Assembly: GCA_049509915.1 (NCBI GenBank)
Contig: JBEKZL010000286.1
Span: 1 to 9,410 of the forward strand
Length of the DNA stretch: 9,410 nt
Reading direction: 5' to 3'
From: JBEKYD01 sp049509915
GTDB lineage: Bacteria; Acidobacteriota; Terriglobia; Bryobacterales; Bryobacteraceae
In this document: positions 1 to 6,138 of the stretch, piece by piece
How the letters are laid out: each line of letters begins with the position of its first letter
Numbering within the stretch: the stretch's first letter is position 1
Program-made: the position numbers and the translations under genes
Notes under the pieces: generated by a model
Databases searched by the model: none
What the model was told of the DNA's origin: nothing
The model's input: the letters and a program-made list of their open reading frames with translations, nothing else

Positions 1-2
1 AT

Positions 3-200
3 ACCCAGCGCCAAATATTCGACCTAGCCACTGGAGCAAATGAGCTCCGAAGCCGCATCGAAGAACTCGGCGAACGCATCGACAAACTCGCTACCGAGTC
101 CCGCGCGCAGGACAAACGCACCGGCCAGCGCATCGACCAACTCGGCGAACGCATGGACCAGCTTGTATCCGCCATCGGCCAGCTCATAACCAGGCAGTGA
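3..200 (+). CDS. C-terminal part of a coiled-coil protein, cut by the left edge
   Basis: An open frame enters from the left edge and ends at TGA 198-200, giving 65 residues with no start in the window. The residues are almost all helix formers in heptad-like spacing (RIEELGERIDKLA, then QRIDQLGERMDQLVSAIGQL), so this is a coiled-coil or helical-bundle tail ending in LITRQ. Two DNA segments, 57-90 and 132-164, are near copies, so the coiled coil seems to have grown by internal duplication. No domain can be named from this tail. Short proteins of this kind are often annotated only as hypothetical. The gene converges on the glycosyltransferase gene with a gap of 38 bases. The frame is supported by amphipathic periodicity; the function is unknown. 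Confidence 0.55.
   Translation, partial: TQRQIFDLATGANELRSRIEELGERIDKLATESRAQDKRTGQRIDQLGERMDQLVSAIGQLITRQ
57..164 (+). repeat. Two diverged direct repeats inside the coiled-coil gene
   Basis: Segments 57-90 and 132-164 share the core CTCGGCGAACGCAT and match at about 27 of 32 aligned bases. They are 75 bases (25 codons) apart, so the reading frame is kept. They encode the paralogous peptides RIEELGERIDKL and RIDQLGERMDQL. This is seen directly. That they arose by duplication is inferred. Confidence 0.6.
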
Positions 201-238
201 ATCGGGATTACCTAGCGGCCGTAAGCAGTCGCATCACT

Positions 239-2089
239 TCACCGCTCGACTACCGGTTCAGGTCCCAGGTACCGGTCCGCAATCCGCTCGTAGTCTAGAG
301 GTTGCACCAGGCGGAAGCGCAACTCGAGCGTCGCCACCTCTTCGAGGTGGTGTAACATGTCGCTGGTTGGGATCTCGGGAGTGAGCAAATGCATCTGTCC
401 AGCGCACACCCGGTACGGTAGTACCTTCCAGCGCCGGGAGGTATCGGCCGGAAGTGCGTGCGTGGCCGGCGCCGAGACTTCGGCCGCCTTCGGCAATCCC
501 AGTTCCAACCCCGCCTGCAAGCTCAACGCCCGATACAAATTCTCTTCGGTAAGCCGCTCCGATTGCATCAAGTACTCGCCCAGCCGCACACCCTTCGGTT
601 GGGACGCTACGGCAGCCTGAATCTGCTCCGCCGAAAGGCAACGCAGGCGCACCAGCACTTCGCCCAAACGCTGGTTCGTTCCCGCTCCGGCCGCCGCATA
701 CACATGCTCGGTCTTGGCCCAAGTAAGCTTCCCCAACCCGGCCATCGAGGCTAAGTAGCCGCGCAGTGCCATGCAGGTTGCAGCCAAATTCACCAAGTTG
801 CCCCAGAACATGCGAAGCGGAACTCCCAGCGCGAACTTCCAGCCGTAAATCATGGCGGTAGCGCGGCCGCGAATCAGAACGTGAGCCACCGCGACCAACA
901 CCGTGATAAAGCACAGGCCGGCAACCGCCGGCGGCGCCTTAGCCAGTTCCCGCCAGAACCACAAGCCCGCCAGAAACAGCAGGTTCGATAACGGCGACAA
1001 GAAATTGCCTACAATCCCCTTCCGGTCCCGCCAGAACCAGTACCGCCGCCACGCCGGGCCGCGCCAGCCATGGTGCTGCCAGCCCTGCAGCGCGATGCCT
1101 GTGATCCACCGGCTACGCTGCCTGACCGCCGCCTTCCAGTGGCGCGGAAAGTACTCGCGCGTGGCCGCAAAACCCGTGCCGTCGGCCTTGATCGGCAGGA
1201 ACAATTGCCTGTATCCGAGCTGATGCAACCGGTATCCGGTTTCATAATCTTCGGTGAGGCATGAAGGGTCGAACAGAGTCCCTCCGCGAGTGGCCGCGAG
1301 CGCCTCCAAAGCGTCGCGTTCGAACCCCGTGCCCACTCCGCTGGCCGGCAGAAAGCCACCCAGCAAACCGCGAACCACCAGGTCTATCAGTTGAAACTCC
1401 GCAAACTCGTCGCAGTAGACTCCGTGGGTGAATTGTCGGAAAGGCGTCGGAAGCGGCAGCACCGGTATCTGCACCATTTCGTGGTCGCGCGAGAACCAGT
1501 TAATCAGGCGTAGCGAGTCGGCGTACACCAGGTCCTCGGCGTCGTGTGTCAGGATCACCTCGAACCGAACGTTCCGGGCTGCCTCCCAGGCCGTCATGTC
1601 GTCATAGATGGCGTTCAGGCAGTCGCCCTTCGAAGTCGGCCCATCATGTGGAACCAGGGCGACGTGCAGCCGCGGCCAGCGCGCCGCCACTTCCCGCACG
1701 GCGTTGGCGGTCGCTTCGTCGTTGGGATAGACGCCCGCGAATATATCGTACGTCTCGTAGCTTACAGCGGAAAGCGTGCGTTGCAGCATCTGCCCAATCA
1801 CGCGATCTTCGTGCCAAAGCGGGACAAAGATGGCCATCCGCCGTTCCGGCACGCACGCCAGTTCGGCGCTCGTGGGCAAATGCCGCTTGCGCCGCGGCAG
1901 ACACCACACGAACACGATGAACAGGTCGTCCAGCCCGCTCACCAATGCCCACAGCGCCAGTGGTACCAGGCATGCAACCAACCAGTAATCGAGCACCCAA
2001 ATGCCCTCGATAGTGAGTCGCTGGAAGCGCCGAATCCTCTCAAGAAAACTCGTCCGCGCCGAAACTCGCTGTTTCCCCGCCCCGTCCAT
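239..2089 (-). CDS. NfrB-like membrane glycosyltransferase (GT2) with C-terminal MshEN c-di-GMP-type domain
   Basis: This is an inner-membrane processive-type glycosyltransferase of 616 residues, counted from the ATG at 2089. A membrane hairpin at about 33-64 comes first. The GT2 domain follows, with the DxD-type HDAED at 182-186, the TED motif at 279-281 and the QxxRW-type RQRSRW at 323-328. More hydrophobic segments lie at about 359-379 and 387-406 and to about 450. The C-terminus is an MshEN/GspE-N domain. It has two 24-residue motifs starting RLGEVL (474-497) and RLGEYL (502-525), each ending in Q, with a four-residue linker PKGV, then an alpha/beta half (about 549-612). The order GT2-TM-MshEN is that of E. 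coli NfrB, a c-di-GMP-activated exopolysaccharide synthase also needed for phage N4 entry. Polysaccharide synthesis under c-di-GMP control is inferred here; sugar and acceptor are unknown. An upstream start at 2173 is open, but it would overlap the divergent gene and lacks any domain. Confidence 0.85.
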   Translation of the reverse strand: MDGAGKQRVSARTSFLERIRRFQRLTIEGIWVLDYWLVACLVPLALWALVSGLDDLFIVFVWCLPRRKRHLPTSAELACVPERRMAIFVPLWHEDRVIGQMLQRTLSAVSYETYDIFAGVYPNDEATANAVREVAARWPRLHVALVPHDGPTSKGDCLNAIYDDMTAWEAARNVRFEVILTHDAEDLVYADSLRLINWFSRDHEMVQIPVLPLPTPFRQFTHGVYCDEFAEFQLIDLVVRGLLGGFLPASGVGTGFERDALEALAATRGGTLFDPSCLTEDYETGYRLHQLGYRQLFLPIKADGTGFAATREYFPRHWKAAVRQRSRWITGIALQGWQHHGWRGPAWRRYWFWRDRKGIVGNFLSPLSNLLFLAGLWFWRELAKAPPAVAGLCFITVLVAVAHVLIRGRATAMIYGWKFALGVPLRMFWGNLVNLAATCMALRGYLASMAGLGKLTWAKTEHVYAAAGAGTNQRLGEVLVRLRCLSAEQIQAAVASQPKGVRLGEYLMQSERLTEENLYRALSLQAGLELGLPKAAEVSAPATHALPADTSRRWKVLPYRVCAGQMHLLTPEIPTSDMLHHLEEVATLELRFRLVQPLDYERIADRYLGPEPVVER

Positions 2090-2105
2090 TGTTCGAGGTC
2101 TGCGG

Positions 2106-2483
2106 ATGACGAAGCTTCTTGCGGTCTTATTCCTATTTTCGCTGGTCTGGCTGACGGCGGCGCAGGATTCCAACCCGACCGGCCTGAAACACCTCAGGGT
2201 CTTCCCGCAGGTTCCGGAGGCTGGCCCGCGCGGGGTTCAAGTGGAGGCGCGCGAGATCCTGCGGAGCGCCGAGTATCCGTCCGTGGTGCGGCTCAACGGC
2301 AACGTGCGAATCGAGTCCGAGGTGTGTCTGCCGGTCGGCAAGGATCGCGCGGTGGTATGCGACGGCTACACCATTGTGACTGCGGATTCGGCCGTTTACC
2401 ACGAAGATACCGGCCAATTGGAAGCCCATGGCGCCGTCAGCATCTCGCCCCTGCTGCACGGCGAAATGAAACAACGGCCATGA
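2106..2483 (+). CDS. Small exported LptA/OstA-like protein
   Basis: The 125-residue protein starts at ATG 2106, chosen because a GAGGT ribosome site lies at 2095-2099 and because a clear signal peptide follows (MTKLLAVLFLFSLVWLTAA, cleavage probably before Q20). The frame is open further upstream, but that part is basic and not signal-like. The mature part has beta-rich stretches typical of OstA/LptA-like folds: VEAREILRSAEYPSVVRLNG at 46-65 and ADSAVYHEDTGQLEAHGAV at 93-111. LptA carries lipopolysaccharide across the periplasm, but this protein is short, with room for only a few strands. It could instead be a stand-alone fragment-sized relative of unknown role. Cys74 and Cys85 could form a disulfide in the periplasm. 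The start lies 16 bases from the divergent glycosyltransferase start, so its promoter must lie inside that gene. Confidence 0.6.
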   Translation: MTKLLAVLFLFSLVWLTAAQDSNPTGLKHLRVFPQVPEAGPRGVQVEAREILRSAEYPSVVRLNGNVRIESEVCLPVGKDRAVVCDGYTIVTADSAVYHEDTGQLEAHGAVSISPLLHGEMKQRP

Positions 2484-2523
2484 TGCCGCACACGGTGGAA
2501 ACGCTGGATTCTGTGTGGGCTAA

Positions 2524-2540
2524 GGCCGGTGTCACCGGCC
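2524..2540. repeat. 17-bp perfect inverted repeat upstream of the TIGR03435 gene
   Basis: GGCCGGTG and CACCGGCC flank a single central T. The repeat lies 41 bases after the stop of the LptA-like gene and 7 bases before a TACAAT -10-like box, so it covers where a -35 element would be. It could be an operator. As RNA it could be a 6-bp stem with a 5-base loop, but no T-tract follows, so an intrinsic terminator is less likely. Confidence 0.4.
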
Positions 2541-2547
2541 CCGGCGC

Positions 2548-2553
2548 TACAAT
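2548..2553 (+). promoter_or_regulatory. Candidate -10 box TACAAT for the TIGR03435 gene
   Basis: TACAAT differs from TATAAT at one position and lies 11 bases before the ATG at 2565, so transcription would begin only about 4-6 bases before the start codon. No good -35 hexamer is visible at 16-18 bases spacing. A weak AAGAG ribosome site (2555-2559) would be mostly outside such an mRNA. Inferred from pattern only. Confidence 0.35.
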
Positions 2554-2564
2554 CAAGAGCAGGT

Positions 2565-3524
2565 ATGACACGCAAATTGGCATCGCGGAGCGGCGTGGCG
2601 CTCGCGCTGGCGGCGGTTTCGGCATGGGCGCAGGCTCCGGGGGCTGCAGCGGCCTTCGAAGTGGCTTCCATCAAGGTCGCCGTCCCACCCAATCCGGCCG
2701 ACATTATGGCCGGCAAGCTCCACGTTGGAATGAAAGTCGACGGCGCCCGGGTAGACATCGGCTTCATGTCGCTGGCCGACCTGATTCGCGCCGCCTATAA
2801 GATCAAACCCTACCAATTGTCCGGCCCGGATTGGATGGGCGCCCAGCGCTTCGATATCCTCGCCAAAATGCCCGAGGGATCCGACAAAGACCAGGTCCCG
2901 GAGATGCTTCAGGCGCTGCTGGCGGAGCGTTTCAAGCTGACCGTTCACCGCGGCAGCAAGGAACACGCCGTCTACGATCTGGTGGTGGCAAGAGGCGGGG
3001 CCAAGCTGAAGGAATCGGCGCCCGATCCGGACGCCAAACCGGGCGACTCCGCGGCGGGCACTGACAATCAGTCTCCGCAGATTAAGGTCAGCGGCAATAC
3101 CGTCACCTTGAGAGGGGGCTTGGGCATGGGTGGCGGTTTGACCGGCAACACCAAAATGACCATGAACGGCACCGGCATGCACATGGAGACAGCGGGGCTC
3201 GGCATGGCAGGGCTGGCCGATCTGCTCTCCAGCTTCCTCGACCGGCCGGTGATGGACCGGACCGAACTTAAAGGAAAGTACGATATCGCTCTCGATCTTT
3301 CCATGGACGACATGCGCAACGCCGCGCGCTCCGCCGGAATGGGAGGCGGCATGATGATGGGCCCAGGGGGCGGTGGCGGAGGGCCCGCCGATACGGCTTC
3401 CGATCCCGCCAGTTCCTCGATCTGGGCCGCCGTTCAGGCATTCGGCCTGAAACTGGACGCGCGCAAAGAGCCGCTCGAGACCATCACCGTGGATCGCCTG
3501 GAAAAGGCCCCGACGGAGAACTAA
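2565..3524 (+). CDS. TIGR03435 family secreted protein (Solibacter-type)
   Basis: The 319-residue protein starts at ATG 2565. This start gives a proper signal peptide (MTRKLASRSG, then ALALAAV, cleavage likely after AWA at 20-22), unlike the open extension 12 codons upstream. The family's features occur in order: FEVASIKV (31-38), FDILAKMP (96-103), MLQALLAERFKLTVHR (114-129), DLLSSFLDRPVMDRTELKGK (219-238) followed by YDIALDLSMD, and the C-terminal GLKLDARKEPLETITVDRLE (294-313). TIGR03435 proteins are exported and of unknown function, and they are strongly expanded in Solibacter-like Acidobacteria. Two Met/Gly-rich stretches are unusual: about 184-214 (including MTMNGTGMHM) and about 257-274 (MGGGMMMGPGGGGGG). 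The gene stands between short intergenic regions and is followed after 64 bases by bluB in the same direction. A shared transcript with bluB is possible but not shown. Confidence 0.85.
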   Translation: MTRKLASRSGVALALAAVSAWAQAPGAAAAFEVASIKVAVPPNPADIMAGKLHVGMKVDGARVDIGFMSLADLIRAAYKIKPYQLSGPDWMGAQRFDILAKMPEGSDKDQVPEMLQALLAERFKLTVHRGSKEHAVYDLVVARGGAKLKESAPDPDAKPGDSAAGTDNQSPQIKVSGNTVTLRGGLGMGGGLTGNTKMTMNGTGMHMETAGLGMAGLADLLSSFLDRPVMDRTELKGKYDIALDLSMDDMRNAARSAGMGGGMMMGPGGGGGGPADTASDPASSSIWAAVQAFGLKLDARKEPLETITVDRLEKAPTEN

Positions 3525-3567
3525 AACGCCGCGCCCAACCACAGAAGCCGGAAGCCGGAATGAAGAA

Positions 3568-3586
3568 GCCGCCGGCGGCGATTTTT
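3568..3586 (+). terminator. Terminator-like hairpin with T5 tract abutting the bluB start
   Basis: GCCGCCGGCGGC (3568-3579) is a perfect palindrome followed by GA and TTTTT (3582-3586). As RNA the stem is short (4 bp with a CCGG loop). It is the only stem plus T-tract in the gap after the TIGR03435 stop (3524). It ends 2 bases before the annotated GTG of bluB, so it would either terminate the upstream gene or affect bluB expression. The palindrome may also simply be GC-rich coding sequence if bluB starts upstream. Confidence 0.3.
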
Positions 3587-3588
3587 CC

Positions 3589-4281
3589 GTGGAGGAAAAG
3601 CGCGGCGTCTACCGCGCCATCTATGAACGCCGCGACGTGCGCGGCCAGTTCCTTCCCGAGCCGCTGCCGCCGCCGGTTCTGGGCCGCATTCTCGACGCCG
3701 CCCATCATGCCCCATCCGTGGGTTTCATGCAACCGTGGGACTTTATCCTCGTCCAGGACGCCGCCCTGCGCCGCGAAGTGCACGGCAACTTCGCCGCGGC
3801 CAACCGCCGCGCCGCCGCCCTGTACACCGGCCCGAGGCAAGAACTCTACGACAGTCTGAAACTCGAAGGCATACTGGATGCCCCGGTCAACCTTTGCGTC
3901 ACCTGCGATCCGGAGCGAGCCTGCGGCCACCGCCTCGGCCGCCAGACCGATCCGGCCACGGTTCTCTACTCCGCCGCCTGCGCAGTTCAGAACCTGTGGC
4001 TGGCGGCGCGCGCCGAATCGGTCGGCGTCGGCTGGGTCAGCATTCTCGATCTGGATGCGCTAAAGAACTTGCTCGGCATTCCCGCCGGCCACACCGTGAT
4101 CGCGTACCTCTGTCTCGGTCTTGTCTCCGGGTTTCGTCCCAAGCCGGACCTGGAGGAACACGGATGGGAACGCCGCCAGCCGCTCGCTTCCCTGCTCCAT
4201 TTTGATGGCTGGGGCCGGCACGACGCCGCTCGGTTGGCCGCCCTGTTTCCTCCAGCCGCCGACACCGGGGCCGCCGGGTGA
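3589..4281 (+). CDS. bluB: 5,6-dimethylbenzimidazole synthase BluB
   Basis: BluB breaks down reduced FMN with O2 to make 5,6-dimethylbenzimidazole, the lower ligand of vitamin B12, in the cytosol. The 230-residue protein belongs to the nitroreductase fold. It shows the BluB hallmarks VYRAIYERRDVRGQF (7-21), AAHHAPSVGFMQPWDFILV (37-55) and GVGWVSIL (146-153). Asp16 and Ser151 match the two residues important in Sinorhizobium BluB (Asp32, Ser167), with exactly the same spacing of 135. The start is GTG 3589 without a clear ribosome site, and homology seems to begin slightly earlier (in-frame DFS before it). An ATG at 3560 with a GGAAG site is one base out of frame. The 3' end overlaps cobQ by four bases (GTGA), so the two are translationally coupled. 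No cobalamin riboswitch fits in the 64-base gap upstream. Confidence 0.93.
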   Translation: MEEKRGVYRAIYERRDVRGQFLPEPLPPPVLGRILDAAHHAPSVGFMQPWDFILVQDAALRREVHGNFAAANRRAAALYTGPRQELYDSLKLEGILDAPVNLCVTCDPERACGHRLGRQTDPATVLYSAACAVQNLWLAARAESVGVGWVSILDLDALKNLLGIPAGHTVIAYLCLGLVSGFRPKPDLEEHGWERRQPLASLLHFDGWGRHDAARLAALFPPAADTGAAG

Positions 4282-5804
4282 GCGCGCGCGCCCTAATGGT
4301 TCTGGGCACCGGCTCGCACGTCGGCAAGTCGCTGGTCGCCGCTGGGCTGGGCCGCATCTTCTCCGACGCCGGCCTGCGCGTCGCGCCTTTCAAGGCCCAG
4401 AATATGTCGCTCAATTCCGCCGCCACGCCCGACGGCCGCGAGATCGGCCGCGCCCAGGCCCTGCAAGCCGAAGCCTGCCGCGCCACTCCTTCGGCTGAAA
4501 TGAACCCGGTGCTGATCAAGCCCACCGGCGACGCCTGCTCGCAAATCGTGCTGCTGGGCCGCGTCTGGGGACAAGTCACCGCCTTCGACTATCATCTGCG
4601 CCGCGTGGAAGACCTTTTCCCCCAGGTGCTCGAAAGCTATCACAAGCTCGCCGAAGCCTACGATCTGGTGCTGCTCGAAGGCGCCGGCTCGCCGGCCGAA
4701 ATCAATCTGCGCCAGCACGACATCGTCAACATGCGCATGGCCCATGCTGCCGACGCGCAATGCCTGCTGGTGGGCGATATCGATCGCGGCGGCGTGTTCG
4801 CTTCCCTGCTCGGAACGCTGGAGCTGCTCGACGCCCAAGACCGCGCACGCATCCGCGGCTTCGCTATCAATAAGTTTCGCGGCGACCTGGCCCTGCTCAC
4901 TCCGGGCGTGGAAATGATCGAGCGCCGAATGGCCATCCCCTGCGTGGGCGTGATTCCGTTCCTGCATCAATTGGGCCTGGAAGAAGAGGACGGCGTCGCT
5001 CTCGAAGACCGGCGCACGCCGGCACGCGTTTGGTGTGCGACTTCCCTGCCCCATTTGCCGGACCGGCGGCTGCGCGTGGGCGTGATCGCGTTCCCGCACA
5101 TGGCCAACTTCACCGATTTCGACGCCCTGGCGATGGAACCTTCCGTCGCGCTGGCGTTCCTGGACGATCCCGCGCCCGCCGCGGCGGCCGACGTGCTGAT
5201 CCTGCCCGGCAGCAAGCAGGCCCTCGATGACCTCGCCTGGCTGCGCGCCCGCGGTTTCGCCGCGTGCCTGAACTCCCACCGCGGCCCGCTCATCGGCATC
5301 TGCGGCGGATATCAGATGCTGGGCCTCGCCATCGACGATCCCGCCGGCGTCGAAAGCGGCGGCCAGGCTCGCTCGGTTGCCGCCCTCGGCCGGCTGAACG
5401 TCCGCACCGTCCTCGGCCCCGAAAAAACTGTGCGCCGCGCCGCCGGACAGTTGCTCGCCTGGAGTGCCCCGCCTTTCCGCGGTTATGAAATCCACATGGG
5501 AGAGACACGCAACGAGCCCGGCTGCCGGCCCTTTGCCGAGATCGTCCGAGAGCCGGATTCCAGTTCCCTGCCCGATGGCGCCGTCGCCGAAAACGGCCGC
5601 GTCTGGGGAAGCTATGTGCACGGCCTTTTTGACGACGACGACTTCCGCCACGCGTTCCTCATGCGATGCCGCACCGAAGCCGGTCTCGACCCGGTAACTG
5701 AAACCGTCAATGTTACCGCCCAAAGAAACGCGCGCATCGATCGCTGGGCCGGCCACCTGAAGCAGCACCTGGATATCGGGCGGCTGCGGGAGTGGATCGA
5801 ATAG
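4278..5804 (+). CDS. cobQ: Cobyric acid synthase CobQ (glutamine-hydrolysing)
   Basis: CobQ uses ATP and glutamine to amidate four carboxylates (b, d, e, g) of adenosylcobyrinic acid a,c-diamide, giving adenosylcobyric acid in the B12 pathway. The 508-residue length is normal. The N-terminal dethiobiotin-synthetase-like ATPase has the P-loop GTGSHVGKS (10-18), then FKAQNMSLNS (38-47), EIGRAQALQAEA (55-66), GDIDRGGVFAS (166-176) and INKFRGD (197-203). The C-terminal triad-type glutamine amidotransferase has the nucleophile Cys342 in GICGGYQMLG and His448 in YVHGLF. The start is GTG 4278, whose last two bases belong to the bluB stop (GTGA). An ATG six codons on is possible but would lose the coupling. 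The pairing with bluB makes a small B12 operon; nothing else for B12 is in the window, so the rest of the pathway must be encoded elsewhere. Confidence 0.95.
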   Translation: MSARALMVLGTGSHVGKSLVAAGLGRIFSDAGLRVAPFKAQNMSLNSAATPDGREIGRAQALQAEACRATPSAEMNPVLIKPTGDACSQIVLLGRVWGQVTAFDYHLRRVEDLFPQVLESYHKLAEAYDLVLLEGAGSPAEINLRQHDIVNMRMAHAADAQCLLVGDIDRGGVFASLLGTLELLDAQDRARIRGFAINKFRGDLALLTPGVEMIERRMAIPCVGVIPFLHQLGLEEEDGVALEDRRTPARVWCATSLPHLPDRRLRVGVIAFPHMANFTDFDALAMEPSVALAFLDDPAPAAAADVLILPGSKQALDDLAWLRARGFAACLNSHRGPLIGICGGYQMLGLAIDDPAGVESGGQARSVAALGRLNVRTVLGPEKTVRRAAGQLLAWSAPPFRGYEIHMGETRNEPGCRPFAEIVREPDSSSLPDGAVAENGRVWGSYVHGLFDDDDFRHAFLMRCRTEAGLDPVTETVNVTAQRNARIDRWAGHLKQHLDIGRLREWIE

Positions 5805-5879
5805 CCGTGGCGCGCAGTCAGCCGGACATCCAAACAGAAAGCGGCTGGGCGTTCACGTGGGCAGAGGCCATGATCGCTC

Positions 5880-5895
5880 GTTGGCCGGCGCCAAC
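5880..5895. terminator. Weak hairpin between convergent cobQ and the DUF4276 remnant
   Basis: GTTGGC (5880-5885) and GCCAAC (5890-5895) form a 6-bp GC-rich stem with a CGGC loop, 75 bases after the cobQ stop and just past the DUF4276 C-terminal stop on the other strand. No T-tract follows on either strand, so intrinsic termination is uncertain. Nothing else stands out between 5805 and 5908. Confidence 0.25.
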
Positions 5896-5908
5896 CGCGA
5901 GAGGTATT

Positions 5909-6138
5909 TCACAGAACCTTGAAGAACGCAGCCGCGAACGGCGATCCCGCTTGGACAGCGACGGGGTCGAGACGCTCGAGAATCTCGAATCTGTGTCGTC
6001 GCGACTTCCAGATGCGACAACACGGGGCTTTGGTCGGTCGCCGAGCAACTTGCCAAAGAATACACTAAATGCCTTCCTGCACGCGGTTTGAGTGCGGCGC
6101 TGATCGCCGCCCCCTTCGACGAACACGCGGACGCTCAC
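5909..6138 (-). pseudogene. DUF4276 family gene with its middle deleted and C-terminus out of frame
   Basis: Translation would start at GTG 6138, overlapping the ATPase stop by four bases (GTGA). The first 48 residues match DUF4276: VRVFVEGGGDQRRTQTACRK (3-22), then PKPRVVASGSRDD (36-48). After that the frame turns into Arg/Ser-rich nonsense and runs to a stop at 5818. In a different frame of the same strand, from about 6001 to TGA 5909, the text reads RRHRFEILERLDPVAVQAGS and ends AAAFFKVL. That looks like the usual DUF4276 C-terminal end. The two ends thus meet with roughly 120 residues missing, since family members are about 200 residues long. The VEGGGD motif resembles the glutamate motif of TOPRIM nucleases, whose later acidic motif would have been in the lost part. 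The family assignment comes from memory of the motif; the break itself is seen in the sequence. Confidence 0.65.

Noticed and set aside
1544..2800. 418-codon plus-strand frame across the glycosyltransferase, LptA-like and TIGR03435 genes
   Set aside because: It crosses three better supported genes and reads as Arg/Pro/Gly-rich low-information sequence with no signal or motif.
2553..3542. 329-codon minus-strand frame opposite the TIGR03435 gene
   Set aside because: Shadow of a recognisable family member; His/Gly-rich translation without family features.
3544..3557. Tandem GAAGCCG repeat before bluB
   Set aside because: Only two 7-base copies in GC-rich sequence; could easily be chance.
3525..3588. 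Cobalamin riboswitch before the bluB-cobQ operon
   Set aside because: The gap is only 64 bases, too short for a B12 riboswitch, and no B12-box-like sequence was seen.
4293..5768. 491-codon open frame on the minus strand opposite cobQ
   Set aside because: It is the antisense shadow of a fully conserved cobQ in GC-rich DNA; its translation has no recognisable domain.
5792..6091. 99-codon plus-strand frame after cobQ
   Set aside because: It lies antisense to the DUF4276 remnant, has no family motif and starts inside the end of cobQ.
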